Shown: positions 17,651 through 26,108 of the stretch, in pieces
How positions within the stretch are numbered: the stretch's first letter is position 1
Layout: each line of letters begins with the position of its first letter
Assembly (NCBI GenBank): GCA_019240655.1
Contig: JAFAXX010000036.1
Location: 24,979-88,978 of the forward strand
Direction: 5' to 3'
From: Solirubrobacterales bacterium
GTDB lineage: Bacteria; Actinomycetota; Thermoleophilia; Solirubrobacterales; Solirubrobacteraceae
Length of the DNA stretch: 64,000 nucleotides
Program-made: the position numbers and the translations under genes
Notes under the pieces: model-generated
What the model was told of the DNA's origin: nothing
The model's input: the letters and a program-made list of their open reading frames with translations, nothing else
Database searches by the model: none

Positions 17651-18723
17651 CCCGCTTCCCCGCGGGCCGGCGGCCTTCGCTTCACCAGGCCCCGAAGCCG
17701 CCGGCCGAGGCGCGCCATGTCCTTGGGGAACTGGTCGACGATGCCCGCCGGAGCGGTGGTCAGCGCCTGGAGCACGCCGATGCCGAAGAGGATCGTCAAC
17801 CAGTCGGACGACACGCCCCAGTTGTTGAGCAGCGCGGGCAGGAACTTGTACAGCAGGCCGGCGATGATTGCTCCCCACATGCTGTACGCCCCGCCCATCA
17901 GCACCACGGCGAGCAGAATGATCGAGTCCTGGGTCACGAAGTCGATCGAGTACAGGTACCGCTGGCCGCCGGCGAGCAGGCCGCCGGCCACGCCGGTGAT
18001 GAACGCGGCCAGGGCGAGCGCCCACAGCTTGTAGAGCGTGGTGTTGATCCCGGCGGCCAGCGCCGCCGACTCGCTCTGGCGAATCGACGCCCAGGCGCGC
18101 CCCGGCCGGCCCCGCACGTGCGCCAGCACGAGGAAGAACATCAGGATGCTGACGACCACCGTGTAGCGGAAGAACGCCTGGTCGGTGGCGGCGATGCTCG
18201 GCCGGCGAATCGGCGGCACGTGGACGTTGCCGCCGTTGTAGCCGAGGAACCCGTGCCCGCCGTTGGGGAAGTTGGTCGTGCTCAGCACCACGGTGATCGC
18301 GCCGGCCAGCATCAGGGTGATCAGCGCGAGGTACAGGCCGCGCATGCGGAGCGCCGGCAGCCCGACCAGCGTGCCCAAGACCATGGTGACCAGGCCGGAG
18401 GCCAGAAGCACGATCGGGAACGACAGCGAGGTGGCGAACAGCAGCCGCGCGCTGACCCAGGCGCCGATGGCCAGGACGGCGGCCTGGCCGAGCGAGACCA
18501 GGCCGACACGGCCGACCAGGATCCCCAACCCGAGCGCGACCACCGTGTACACCGCGACCTGGATCATCGCGTCCACGTAGTAGAGGCTGAGCATCGACGG
18601 CAGCGCCAGGAGCACGAACAGCAGCAGCAGGACGATCACGGCGAGCCGAATCAGTGTTCGCGGCTCCCGGGTCTGGCTGAGCCACGCCGGTCGCGCGTTC
18701 GTGCGGACGCCCGCCGAGGTCAT
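17647..18723 (-). CDS. ABC transporter permease, LivM-like
   Basis: A 358-residue integral membrane protein with about nine hydrophobic segments, from LIRLAVIVLLLLFVLLALP onward. The LivM-type EAA-like loop is present (GLRMRGLYLALITL region written here as LRMRGLYLALITL, and SESAALAAGINTTLYKLWA). It forms half of the channel with LivH. The start ATG lies in the second copy of a 26-bp junction repeat, so LivH and LivM, which probably overlapped originally, are now separated by 25 bp. Confidence 0.9.
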   Translation of the reverse strand: MTSAGVRTNARPAWLSQTREPRTLIRLAVIVLLLLFVLLALPSMLSLYYVDAMIQVAVYTVVALGLGILVGRVGLVSLGQAAVLAIGAWVSARLLFATSLSFPIVLLASGLVTMVLGTLVGLPALRMRGLYLALITLMLAGAITVVLSTTNFPNGGHGFLGYNGGNVHVPPIRRPSIAATDQAFFRYTVVVSILMFFLVLAHVRGRPGRAWASIRQSESAALAAGINTTLYKLWALALAAFITGVAGGLLAGGQRYLYSIDFVTQDSIILLAVVLMGGAYSMWGAIIAGLLYKFLPALLNNWGVSSDWLTILFGIGVLQALTTAPAGIVDQFPKDMARLGRRLRGLVKRRPPARGEAG

Positions 18724-18763
18724 CAGATGCCCTGCCTCGCCGAGCTCATCAGATCCCCTGCCG
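18712..18763. repeat. Two-copy 26-bp tandem repeat spanning the LivH stop / LivM start
   Basis: Copy 1 is 18712-18737 and copy 2 is 18738-18763, with 23 of 26 positions identical. On the minus strand each copy contains the end of LivH (Gly-Ile-stop), a TGATGA overlap and the first codons of LivM. LivH uses the stop in copy 2 and LivM uses the start in copy 1; copy 2 also contains an unused ATGAGC start. Confidence 0.85.
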
Positions 18764-19645
18764 CCCGACCGCGATCTCGCGCTTTCGCGAGAGCAGCAGC
18801 AGCGCCGCCACCGCCAGCACGAACGGAGTCATGTCACGGTAGTTGGTGAGCGACTGGATCGGCGTGATCATCGCGTTGACCACGCCGATCACGACCGCGG
18901 CGAAGAACGTCACCGTGATCGAGCGCAGGCGCGCGATCAGCGTCGCGGCCAGCGCGGAGATGACCAGGAAGGTGAGCGTGGTGGCGTCGAGCGCGACGAG
19001 GTCGGCCAGCAGCAGCCCGGCCACCCCCGAGAGGATTCCGCAGCCGAACCACGCCGTCGCCTCGACGCGCCGGACGGGAACGCCGAGCGTCGCGGTGATC
19101 TCCCGGTCGTTGGCCATCGCCCGCATCGCCGTGCCGAGCTTGGTATAGCGCAGGAAGGCGCCGGTGATCAGCGTGAGCACGAGGCCGAAGACGAGCGCGA
19201 TCACGTTGGTGAGCGAGACCTGAACCGAGCCGATCATGAACGTATTGCTGTCGGTCGGCAGCTGAATCGAGCGCGACGCCCCCCCGCTCGAGGTCCACAG
19301 CAGGTCCATGATCCCGAGCAGCACGAGTGTAAGCCCGAGCGTGGCCACCGCCTTGACGAGCGGCTCGCGACCGGCCAGGGCGGGGCCGAACACCATCCCG
19401 TAGGCGAGGGTGATCACGCCGGCGAACACGATGCAGACGAGGAAGGCCAGCCACTCGTTCGTCCCGCTCTTGTTGATCAGCTGCCACGCGATCAGGGCAC
19501 CCATGGCGCCGACGGCGCCGAAGGCCAGGTTCAGCACGCCGGTGGCGCGAAACAGCACCACCATTCCCACTCCGGAGAGCGCGTAGACCCCTCCGAGCGA
19601 GAGTCCGGTCACGAGGAACGGCTGAAAGTCAGACCAACTGGGCAT
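18749..19645 (-). CDS. ABC transporter permease, LivH-like
   Basis: A 298-residue permease with about eight membrane segments. The N-terminal FLVTGLSLGGVYALSGVGMV is characteristic of LivH, and the TKLGTAMRAMANDREITATLGV segment, split here as TKLGTAMRAMAND and REITATLGV, is the ATPase-contacting loop. It partners LivM. The gene follows the binding-protein gene by 54 bp and its own end is duplicated in the junction repeat before livM. Confidence 0.92.
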   Translation of the reverse strand: MPSWSDFQPFLVTGLSLGGVYALSGVGMVVLFRATGVLNLAFGAVGAMGALIAWQLINKSGTNEWLAFLVCIVFAGVITLAYGMVFGPALAGREPLVKAVATLGLTLVLLGIMDLLWTSSGGASRSIQLPTDSNTFMIGSVQVSLTNVIALVFGLVLTLITGAFLRYTKLGTAMRAMANDREITATLGVPVRRVEATAWFGCGILSGVAGLLLADLVALDATTLTFLVISALAATLIARLRSITVTFFAAVVIGVVNAMITPIQSLTNYRDMTPFVLAVAALLLLSRKREIAVGRQGI

Positions 19646-19699
19646 CTGCGTGGGTGTCCTGATTCGCGCGTTTGGCTGGTGGCTATCCGTCTCCGCTGG

Positions 19700-21070
19700 T
19701 TACCCCCCGGCTGCCTTGCGGTACTCGGCGATCTGCGGGTCGACGGAGGAGATGGCCGTGCAACCCTGGGCGATCACCATCTTCCCGTTCTCGGGCGTCA
19801 CCGTGTAGTCGGTGTTGTTCGGGATATGCAACGGATACGGGCCGAACGTCCACGGCTGGCACAACATCCCGGTGTCGTAGTTCTTGACGTCGTGGAACGC
19901 CGTGTTCACGCTCTGGACCGTGTACGGCCCCTTGACCGACTCGAGCGCGTGCACCGCGATCTCGCCCTGGGTGAAGCCCATCTGGCTGAAGCTCCCGATG
20001 CCGCCGGTGACCGCCGAACCGTACTGCTTGAGGATTGCCTTGTAGAGGTTCATCGTCGGCGAGTTGGACGCATCGGGCGGGGTCAGCTCGGCGTTCACGA
20101 AGAACTTGTGGTTCCACCTCGGCCCGAGCGCGCTGGCCAGGAAGTCGGTGTTGCACGGGGTCGAGCACCCCCACAGCTTGACCCGGTTCTCGAGCCCGAG
20201 CTTCTGCGCCGCCTGCAGGATCACGAGGGCCTCCGGCGGGGTGAAGTTGAGCACCACCGCCCCGTTCGGGCCGGCGTCCTGGACCTCCTTCAGCGCCACC
20301 GAGTTGGCGTCCTGGATCGGGACGTTCTCGGTCAGCTGGGTGATCGGCACGTGCGCCGCGCCGGCCAGGGCCTGCGGACCGGCCGCGATGTAGCCGGTGC
20401 CGGGCACGTTCGACTGGTCGAAGACGATCTTCGACGGGTGCTGGGTGAGCGCGTACTGCACGGCTCCGTCGGAGCTGTAGCGCGGGCCCATGTTGACGTT
20501 CGAGATGTTGGGCGTCGAGTAGCACTCCGGCGCGATTCCCGCGGCGATCACGTACGTGCCGGTCTTCTCCCAGTAGGCGTGGTTGATCGTGCATTCGAGG
20601 ATGCTCGAGTTGCCCGTCATGCCCAGCACGTGGTTGGTTTCGAGCAGCTGCTTGGCGTCGGCCGCGATCTGCGCCGGCTGCGTCTGCTCGGTCAAGCCGA
20701 TCAGCTTCACGACGTGGCCGTTGACGCCGCCGTTGGCGTTGACGCAGTTGAAGTACGCCTGCTCCATGTTCGGGATATCGGTGAAGTCGGTGCCCGGCTG
20801 CTTGGTGTTGATCGCACCGACCGAGATCGTCGAGCCGGTGGCCCTCACGCCGGGCTTGGGACCGCACTTCGAAGTGTCGGTGCTCGCGGAAGCCGAGCCA
20901 CCCGAACTGCTCGAGCCGCCCGAGTTGGTGGCGCCCGATCCGCCGCTCGATCCACCTCCGCCGGTCTTGGTGCTACTGCTGCTGCCGCAGCCGGCGAGTA
21001 CGGCCGCGACCAATGCCGCGATCACAACGTGACGAAGGCGAAGCCGCGACAAAGCGGGGAACATCCTCAC
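19700..21070 (-). CDS. ABC transporter substrate-binding lipoprotein, LivJ/K-like
   Basis: A 456-residue periplasmic-binding-type protein (type I fold, PF13458). A lipoprotein signal is visible: HVVIAALVAAVLAGC with Cys28 as the lipidated residue, followed by a Gly/Ser linker to about residue 65. The fold begins ISVGAINTKQPGTDF. It captures the substrate for the LivHMGF importer; the ligand is unknown. The GTG at 21070 is 8 bp from a GGAGGAGG ribosome site; an ATG at 21064 is an alternative. The upstream region carries two palindromes likely bound by the divergent GntR regulator. Confidence 0.9.
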   Translation of the reverse strand: MRMFPALSRLRLRHVVIAALVAAVLAGCGSSSSTKTGGGGSSGGSGATNSGGSSSSGGSASASTDTSKCGPKPGVRATGSTISVGAINTKQPGTDFTDIPNMEQAYFNCVNANGGVNGHVVKLIGLTEQTQPAQIAADAKQLLETNHVLGMTGNSSILECTINHAYWEKTGTYVIAAGIAPECYSTPNISNVNMGPRYSSDGAVQYALTQHPSKIVFDQSNVPGTGYIAAGPQALAGAAHVPITQLTENVPIQDANSVALKEVQDAGPNGAVVLNFTPPEALVILQAAQKLGLENRVKLWGCSTPCNTDFLASALGPRWNHKFFVNAELTPPDASNSPTMNLYKAILKQYGSAVTGGIGSFSQMGFTQGEIAVHALESVKGPYTVQSVNTAFHDVKNYDTGMLCQPWTFGPYPLHIPNNTDYTVTPENGKMVIAQGCTAISSVDPQIAEYRKAAGG

Positions 21071-21145
21071 CTAATTCCTCCTCCTCCTCGAGGTTTCAAC
21101 GCGCCCCTTGTTGGGCGAGGCGGCGGGGATCATAGACAGCCGGCT

Positions 21146-21159
21146 GCTTGCATGCAAGC
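21146..21159. promoter_or_regulatory. Palindromic operator 1 for the GntR/FCD regulator
   Basis: A perfect 14-bp palindrome, GCTTGCATGCAAGC, shares its core TTGCATGCAA with a second site 63 bp away. FCD-type GntR repressors bind short palindromes of this general form. It lies 76 bp upstream of the binding-protein start, in the divergent promoter region. Confidence 0.6.
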
Positions 21160-21207
21160 ACGCCCTAACACGACCAAAAGGAAGCCAGAGCTGCCGTGTC
21201 GGGACCA

Positions 21208-21223
21208 CCGTTGCATGCAACGG
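21208..21223. promoter_or_regulatory. Palindromic operator 2 for the GntR/FCD regulator
   Basis: A perfect 16-bp palindrome, CCGTTGCATGCAACGG, lies 52 bp upstream of the regulator start. Its centre is 63 bp from that of operator 1, which is six turns of B-DNA, so both sites face the same side and could be joined by a looped dimer-of-dimers. Confidence 0.62.
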
Positions 21224-21274
21224 CGCGGCGGGATTACACTGCCGTCGCCATTCGGTCGCGGCGAGGGAGTGCGG

Positions 21275-22027
21275 GTGACGGCTAACGCCGAGAAGACTCA
21301 GATCATGCGCGCGCGGCTGCGCCTGCGCGAGCTCATTCTGAGCGGCGAGTTCCGGCCGGGCGAGCGCCTGGCCGAGCTGCCGCTGGTGCAGCGGCTCGGC
21401 GCTTCCCGCACGCCGCTCCGGCTTGCCCTCGCCGCGCTCGAGCACGAGGGCCTCCTGCGAGGCTTGAAGGGTGGCGGCTACGTGGTGCGGGAGTTCACCC
21501 TGGCCGACATCAGCGACGCGATCGAGCTGCGGGGCGTACTCGAGGGAACCGCCGCGCGGTTTGCCGCCGAGCGGGGAACCCCCCGCCGGGAGCTCCGCGC
21601 GCTGCGGACGATCAACGACGCCGTCCACGAGCTCGTGCACCGGACCGACTACGAGTCGTTTGAGCGCTACGTCGAGTTGAACGAGCGATTTCATGCCGAC
21701 CTCGTCGAGCTCGCCGCCAGCCCGCTGGTGAACCGCGCGCTCGAGGCGATCGTGTCGCTGCCGTTCGCCGGCGCCAGCTCGGCGCTGATCCTGGCCGAAG
21801 CCGAGCTCCCGGAATCGTGGGAGATCCTCGTCATCGCCCACCGTGACCACCAGTCGCTGATCGAGGCCATCGAGCGCCGGCAGGGCGCCCGGGCCGAGAG
21901 CATCGCCCGCGAGCACGCCCGGCTGGCTCTGGCCAACCTCGAGGTGGTCATGCGTCACACGGACGTCCTCGCGCGCCTGCCGGGTGCCTCGCTGCTGGCG
22001 CTGCCGCGCGACGGGGTCCACGCCTGA
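21275..22027 (+). CDS. GntR-family transcriptional regulator (FadR/FCD subfamily)
   Basis: A 250-residue regulator. Residues about 10-75 form the winged helix-turn-helix (LRELILSGEFRPGERLAE, ASRTPLRLALAALEHEGLL), and the rest is an all-helical FCD ligand domain (AIELRGVLEGTAARFAAER, NERFHADLVELA, and the metal-binding His near IAHRDHQSLIEAI). It is transcribed away from the liv operon and presumably represses it and perhaps itself through the two TTGCATGCAA sites. GTG 21275 is preferred because GAGGGAG lies at the right distance; GTG 21269 is possible. Its stop abuts the stop of the convergent E1 beta gene with no gap. Confidence 0.88.
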   Translation: MTANAEKTQIMRARLRLRELILSGEFRPGERLAELPLVQRLGASRTPLRLALAALEHEGLLRGLKGGGYVVREFTLADISDAIELRGVLEGTAARFAAERGTPRRELRALRTINDAVHELVHRTDYESFERYVELNERFHADLVELAASPLVNRALEAIVSLPFAGASSALILAEAELPESWEILVIAHRDHQSLIEAIERRQGARAESIAREHARLALANLEVVMRHTDVLARLPGASLLALPRDGVHA

Positions 22028-23062
22028 TCACCCCGTCCCCGCCTGCGCCGCGGCGGGCCCGGCCGCCGCCGGCTCCGGCTGGTCCCATTCGATCACGAAG
22101 CGCGCCGCCGTGCAGACCTCATCGGCTCCCGGCCGGTAGGCGTCCTCGGCCGGCGGGCTCACCGGAACCGGCATGAACGGCGCGCCGACGCGCTGGATCG
22201 GCGCCTCCAGGAAGTCGAAGGCAGCATTCTGCAGTTGTGCGGTGATCTCGGCGCCGAAGCCGCCGACGGTCACTGCTTCGTGCGCCACGACGGCGCGGCC
22301 GGTGCGCTGCACCGAGGCGGCGATCGTCTCGACGTCGAGCGGAACGAGCGTGCGCGGGTCGATCACCTCGGCGTCGATCCCCTCCCGGGCCAGCCGCTCG
22401 GCGGCCTCGAGCGCGTCGCCGACCAGGCGCGAGGTGGCTACGATCGTCACATCCTCGCCCCGGCGCAGAGTGTGGGCGCGGCCGAGCGGAATCGGCTCGG
22501 GCTCCGCCGCCGTCGTCTCGCGACGGTAATAGAGCGCCTTGTTCTCGACCACGACGACCGGCCCGGGATCGGCGATCGCGCTGGCCAACAGCCCGGCGGC
22601 GTCGGCGGCGCTGCTCGGCATCACCACCTTCAGGCCGGGGACGTGCGTGAGCCAGGCTTCAAGGCTCTGCGAGTGCTGTGCGCCGCTGCGCTGCCCGCAG
22701 CCGCCCTGGGTCCGCAGCACGAGCGGGACGCACAGCTGCCCGCCGGACATGAAGTGCGCCTTGGCCGCCTGGTTGACCAGCTGGTCGAGGGCCAGCGTGA
22801 TGAAGTCGATGAACATGATCTCGACCACCGGCCGGAGGCCGCGCTGCGCCGCGCCGACGGCGACCCCGCAGACAGCGGCCTCGCTGATCGGCGTGTTGCG
22901 CACCCGCTCGCGGCCGAACTCCTCCGCGAGCCCTTCGGTGAGCAGGTAGGGACCGCCTTCGGCAACGTCCTCGCCGAGCACGATCACCCGCTCGTCGGCC
23001 CGCATGGCGCGGGCCAGGGTGTCGCGCACGGCCTTGACGAAGGTGGTCTCGATCTCGCTCAC
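22028..23062 (-). CDS. Thiamine-dependent dehydrogenase E1 beta subunit (2-oxoacid/acetoin dehydrogenase type), copy 1
   Basis: A 344-residue transketolase-like beta subunit. Typical segments are RVIVLGEDVAEGGPY, RVRNTPISEAAVCGVAVGAA, EIMFIDFITLALDQLVNQAA, VPLVLRTQGGCG and the C-terminal transketolase domain EVIDPRTLVPLD. It forms an alpha2beta2 E1 with the adjacent alpha gene and decarboxylates a 2-oxo acid or cleaves acetoin. GTG 23062 overlaps the alpha gene stop (GTGA). No E2 or E3 gene is beside it. Confidence 0.9.
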   Translation of the reverse strand: MSEIETTFVKAVRDTLARAMRADERVIVLGEDVAEGGPYLLTEGLAEEFGRERVRNTPISEAAVCGVAVGAAQRGLRPVVEIMFIDFITLALDQLVNQAAKAHFMSGGQLCVPLVLRTQGGCGQRSGAQHSQSLEAWLTHVPGLKVVMPSSAADAAGLLASAIADPGPVVVVENKALYYRRETTAAEPEPIPLGRAHTLRRGEDVTIVATSRLVGDALEAAERLAREGIDAEVIDPRTLVPLDVETIAASVQRTGRAVVAHEAVTVGGFGAEITAQLQNAAFDFLEAPIQRVGAPFMPVPVSPPAEDAYRPGADEVCTAARFVIEWDQPEPAAAGPAAAQAGTG

Positions 23063-24066
23063 GCCGGCCTGCACTCCTCGGTCGCGTAGACCAGCTCGGC
23101 GGCCAGGGAAGGGTCGGGGTACGAGCTCTCGAGCGCCACGCGCTCGGCGTCCTTGACCTCCTCGAGGGCCCGGCGCTCGAGCGAGCGAGCCTCGTCGTCG
23201 TCCAGCCACCCCTGCTCGACCGCGTGCGCCTGCAGCCGCGCCACCGGGTCCCGACGCTCCCACTCCGCCTCCGCCGCCGGATCGCGGTATTGCTGGGGAT
23301 CGCCCTCGTAGTGCCCGCGGCGACGGTAGGTCAGGCATTCGAGCAGCATCGGCCCGCGGCCACCGCGCGCCTCATCCAGGAAGGCACGGAATGCCTCCCA
23401 CACGGCGGGCACGTCGCTCCCGTCGACCGTCTCGCGCTCGAAGCCATACGGCGCGACGACGTCGCTCACCTGCTCGATCGTGCTGTGCTCCGCCCGTGAG
23501 GTGAACTCGGCGAAGCCGTTGTTCTCGCACACGAAGATCAGCGGCAGCTCCCACAACGCGGCCAGGTTGACCGACTCGGCGAAGGTGCCGGCCTGCACGG
23601 CGCCGTCGCCGAAGAACATCGCGGTGACCTGGTCGCCGCCGCGCACCCGCGCCGCCAGCGCATCGCCCACGGCCAGAGGAAGGTTTCCGCCGACCACGCC
23701 GGTGGCGCCCATCATTCCGTGCTGCCGGTCGACCAGGTGCATCGAGCCGCCGAGGCCACGGCAAACGCCGCCCTCGCGTCCCATGAGCTCGGCCATCATC
23801 TTCGCCAGCGGCGCTCCCTTGGCGATCGCGTGTCCGTGAGCGCGATGGCCGCTGTAGATCCCGTCGTCGTCGCGCAGCTGGCGGCACACCGCGGCGGCGA
23901 CCCCCTCGCCGCCGATGCTCAGGTGGATGAGGCCGTAGACCTTGAAGGCCCGCTTGAGCGCAGCGACTCGTTCCTCGAAGCACCGGATCCGCCACATCGT
24001 CGCCAGCAGGTCGAGCCCGGTGTCGGCCTCCAGCTTGGCTCCCGCCGCGGTACGCGATTTGGCCAT
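23059..24066 (-). CDS. Thiamine-dependent dehydrogenase E1 alpha subunit, copy 1
   Basis: A 335-residue E1 alpha subunit. The thiamine diphosphate motif is GDGAVQAGTFAESVNLAALW followed by ENN in FVCENNGFAEF. The substrate-side GGSMHLVDRQHGMMGATGVVGG is typical of the acetoin/pyruvate group. The ATG at 24066 has an AGGAGC ribosome site. It precedes its beta partner and follows a second E1 pair, 8 bp away, in one operon. Confidence 0.9.
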   Translation of the reverse strand: MAKSRTAAGAKLEADTGLDLLATMWRIRCFEERVAALKRAFKVYGLIHLSIGGEGVAAAVCRQLRDDDGIYSGHRAHGHAIAKGAPLAKMMAELMGREGGVCRGLGGSMHLVDRQHGMMGATGVVGGNLPLAVGDALAARVRGGDQVTAMFFGDGAVQAGTFAESVNLAALWELPLIFVCENNGFAEFTSRAEHSTIEQVSDVVAPYGFERETVDGSDVPAVWEAFRAFLDEARGGRGPMLLECLTYRRRGHYEGDPQQYRDPAAEAEWERRDPVARLQAHAVEQGWLDDDEARSLERRALEEVKDAERVALESSYPDPSLAAELVYATEECRPA

Positions 24067-24074
24067 CGCGGCTC

Positions 24075-25055
24075 CTATGCCGCCACGGGCGCCGAACCGA
24101 GGACCTGGCGGACGGCGCCCGCGATCTTCTCCTCGTTGGGCAGGACGTAGGCCTCCATCGGTTCGCTGTAGGCGACGGTGGCGTCGAGCGCGGTGACCTG
24201 CTTGACCGGGGCCTTCAGCGACGAGAAGCCCTGATCGGCGATCCCCGCGGCGATCACGTTCGAGAACGCCCCGTGCGGCGTGCCCTGATCGACCAGCACC
24301 ACGCGCCCGGTCTTCTCGACCGAGGCGAGGATCGTCGCCGTGTCGAGCGGGTTCAGCGTGCGCGGGTCGATGACCTCGGCCGCGATCCCCTCGCCGGCGA
24401 GCGTCTCGGCCGCGGCCAGCGCCCGGCCGACCGTCCAGCCGGTGGCCACGATCGTCACGTCGCCGCCCTCCCGCCGGACCACGGCCTTGCCGAACGGCAC
24501 CAGGTACTCGCCTTCGGGCACGTCGCCGTGCTCGAGCACGAGCAGATAGTGCAGCAGGTAGCAGACCGGGTTGTCGTCGCGGATCGCGGTCGCCATCAGC
24601 CCCTTCGCGTCGGCCGCGGTCGACGGCAGCGCGACCTTCAGGCCGGGGATGCCGCAGAACATGTTGTAGATCGAGCCGGTGTGCTGGCCGGCCCAGCCGG
24701 CGGTGAAGCCGTAGCCGGCCTTGAGCACGAGCGGAACCTTGACCCGGCCGCCGCTCATCAGGTGCAGGCGCGGGGCCTCGTTGACCACCTGGTTCATCGC
24801 CACGAGCATGAACTCGGCCATCAGCAGCTCGACCACCGGGCGGTAGCCGGCGAGCGCGAGCCCGACCGCCATTCCGATCTCGGCCGTCTCGGAGATCGGC
24901 GAGACCCGGACCCGGTCCCGGCTGAACGCCTTGACGAAGTCGTCGTCGTCGCTCGGGGCCACGTCCTGGCCGTAGAACAGGACGGTGTCGTCGCGGGCCA
25001 TCTCGAGGTGGATGGCCTCGTTGATCGCGGCGATGTAGGGAAGCTCTCGGGCCAT
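24075..25055 (-). CDS. Thiamine-dependent dehydrogenase E1 beta subunit, copy 2
   Basis: A 326-residue beta subunit with FYGQDVAPSDDDDFVKAFS, RVRVSPISETAEIGMAVGLA, ELLMAEFMLVAMNQVVNEAP and EVIDPRTLNPLDTATI. It differs clearly from copy 1 (for example GQDV in place of GEDV and YGFTAGWAGQHTGS in place of a QRSGAQHSQS stretch), so the pairs are old paralogues with probably different substrates. The start follows an AGGAGAG ribosome site. Confidence 0.9.
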   Translation of the reverse strand: MARELPYIAAINEAIHLEMARDDTVLFYGQDVAPSDDDDFVKAFSRDRVRVSPISETAEIGMAVGLALAGYRPVVELLMAEFMLVAMNQVVNEAPRLHLMSGGRVKVPLVLKAGYGFTAGWAGQHTGSIYNMFCGIPGLKVALPSTAADAKGLMATAIRDDNPVCYLLHYLLVLEHGDVPEGEYLVPFGKAVVRREGGDVTIVATGWTVGRALAAAETLAGEGIAAEVIDPRTLNPLDTATILASVEKTGRVVLVDQGTPHGAFSNVIAAGIADQGFSSLKAPVKQVTALDATVAYSEPMEAYVLPNEEKIAGAVRQVLGSAPVAA

Positions 25056-25067
25056 GGGGTGTCTCTC

Positions 25068-26093
25068 CTAGGCGTACACGTGGTTCAGGGCGGCTTCCGG
25101 CTCGGGCAGGGCGGCGTCGAGCGCGTACTTCACCGCCGCTTCCATCTCCTCGCGGGCGTCGCGGAGGATCTGGTCGGCCCGGCCGGGGTCGAGCGTGTCC
25201 TCCTCGACGAGCCGCATGCGGAACCGGGGCACGGGGTCGCCGCGCAGTGCGGCCTCATACTCCTCGCGGTTGCCGAACGTGGTGATCGCCTCGTGCTCGG
25301 GGTAGTGCAGCGGCACTCCGGGCGGGGCGATCAGGTTGCCGTGGGCCGACAGGCGGTAGACCTTGGACTCGACCAGCGTCGGCCCGTCGCCCGAGCGGGC
25401 GCGGTCGACCGCCTCGCCGACGGTCTCGTGCACGGCGACCGGATCGCCGCCGTCGACGGTCACGCCGGGCATGCTGTAGGCCTTGGCCTTGGTTGAAAGC
25501 GGCTCGCCGGCGGCGGCGTTGGCGTCCTCCTGATCCGAGCGCGTGGACACGTTGTAGTTGTTGTTCTCCATCACGTAGACGACCGGCAGCTTCCACAGCG
25601 AGGCGAGGTTGAGCGACTCGTGAAAGGCGCCCTGCTTGGAGGCGCCGTCCCCGAAGAAGCAGAGCACGACCTGGCCCTCCTTGCGGATCTGCGCCGCCCA
25701 CCCGGCGCCGGTCGCCTGCGGGATCGATTGGCCGACGATGCCGGAAGTGCCGAGGAAGCCGCGCTCGGGGTCGGCCAGGTGCATCGAACCGCCGTAGCCT
25801 CCGCACAGGCCGTCCTTGCGGCCATAGATCTCGGCCATGATCTTCTTCGTGTCGGTCCCGAGGGCGATCGGGTAGCCGTGGCAGCGGTAGGTGGCCATCA
25901 GCTGATCGCCAGGGCGCATCGTCGCGATCGAGCCGACGATCGACGCCTCGGCGCCGTCGGCCAGGTGGGTGTGGCCGCGGATCACGCCGGGATGCTCCTC
26001 GAAGGTTCGCTTCACGCGCTCCTCGAACTCGCGGATCCGGACCATCTGGGTGTACATCCACGTGAGCCGCTCGGCATCCAGTTTCTCGGTCAC
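25068..26093 (-). CDS. Thiamine-dependent dehydrogenase E1 alpha subunit, copy 2
   Basis: A 341-residue alpha subunit, with thiamine motif CFFGDGASKQGAFHESLNLA and YVMENNNYNVSTR, and the GGYGGSMHLADPERGFLGTS region. The GTG at 26093 follows GAGGAGC. It is the upstream E1 pair of the operon and lies 15 bp behind the isomerase gene. Together with copies 1, the operon makes two complete E1 enzymes but carries no lipoyl E2, which suggests either sharing of an E2 from elsewhere (one is at 46.4 kb) or a non-E2 electron acceptor. Confidence 0.9.
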   Translation of the reverse strand: MTEKLDAERLTWMYTQMVRIREFEERVKRTFEEHPGVIRGHTHLADGAEASIVGSIATMRPGDQLMATYRCHGYPIALGTDTKKIMAEIYGRKDGLCGGYGGSMHLADPERGFLGTSGIVGQSIPQATGAGWAAQIRKEGQVVLCFFGDGASKQGAFHESLNLASLWKLPVVYVMENNNYNVSTRSDQEDANAAAGEPLSTKAKAYSMPGVTVDGGDPVAVHETVGEAVDRARSGDGPTLVESKVYRLSAHGNLIAPPGVPLHYPEHEAITTFGNREEYEAALRGDPVPRFRMRLVEEDTLDPGRADQILRDAREEMEAAVKYALDAALPEPEAALNHVYA

Positions 26094-26108
26094 ATCCTGC
26101 TCCTCTCG

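Noticed and set aside
18701-22027. Long plus-strand open frame running into the GntR gene
   Set aside because: It is antisense to LivH and the binding protein; only the last 250 residues match a family, so the gene starts near 21275.
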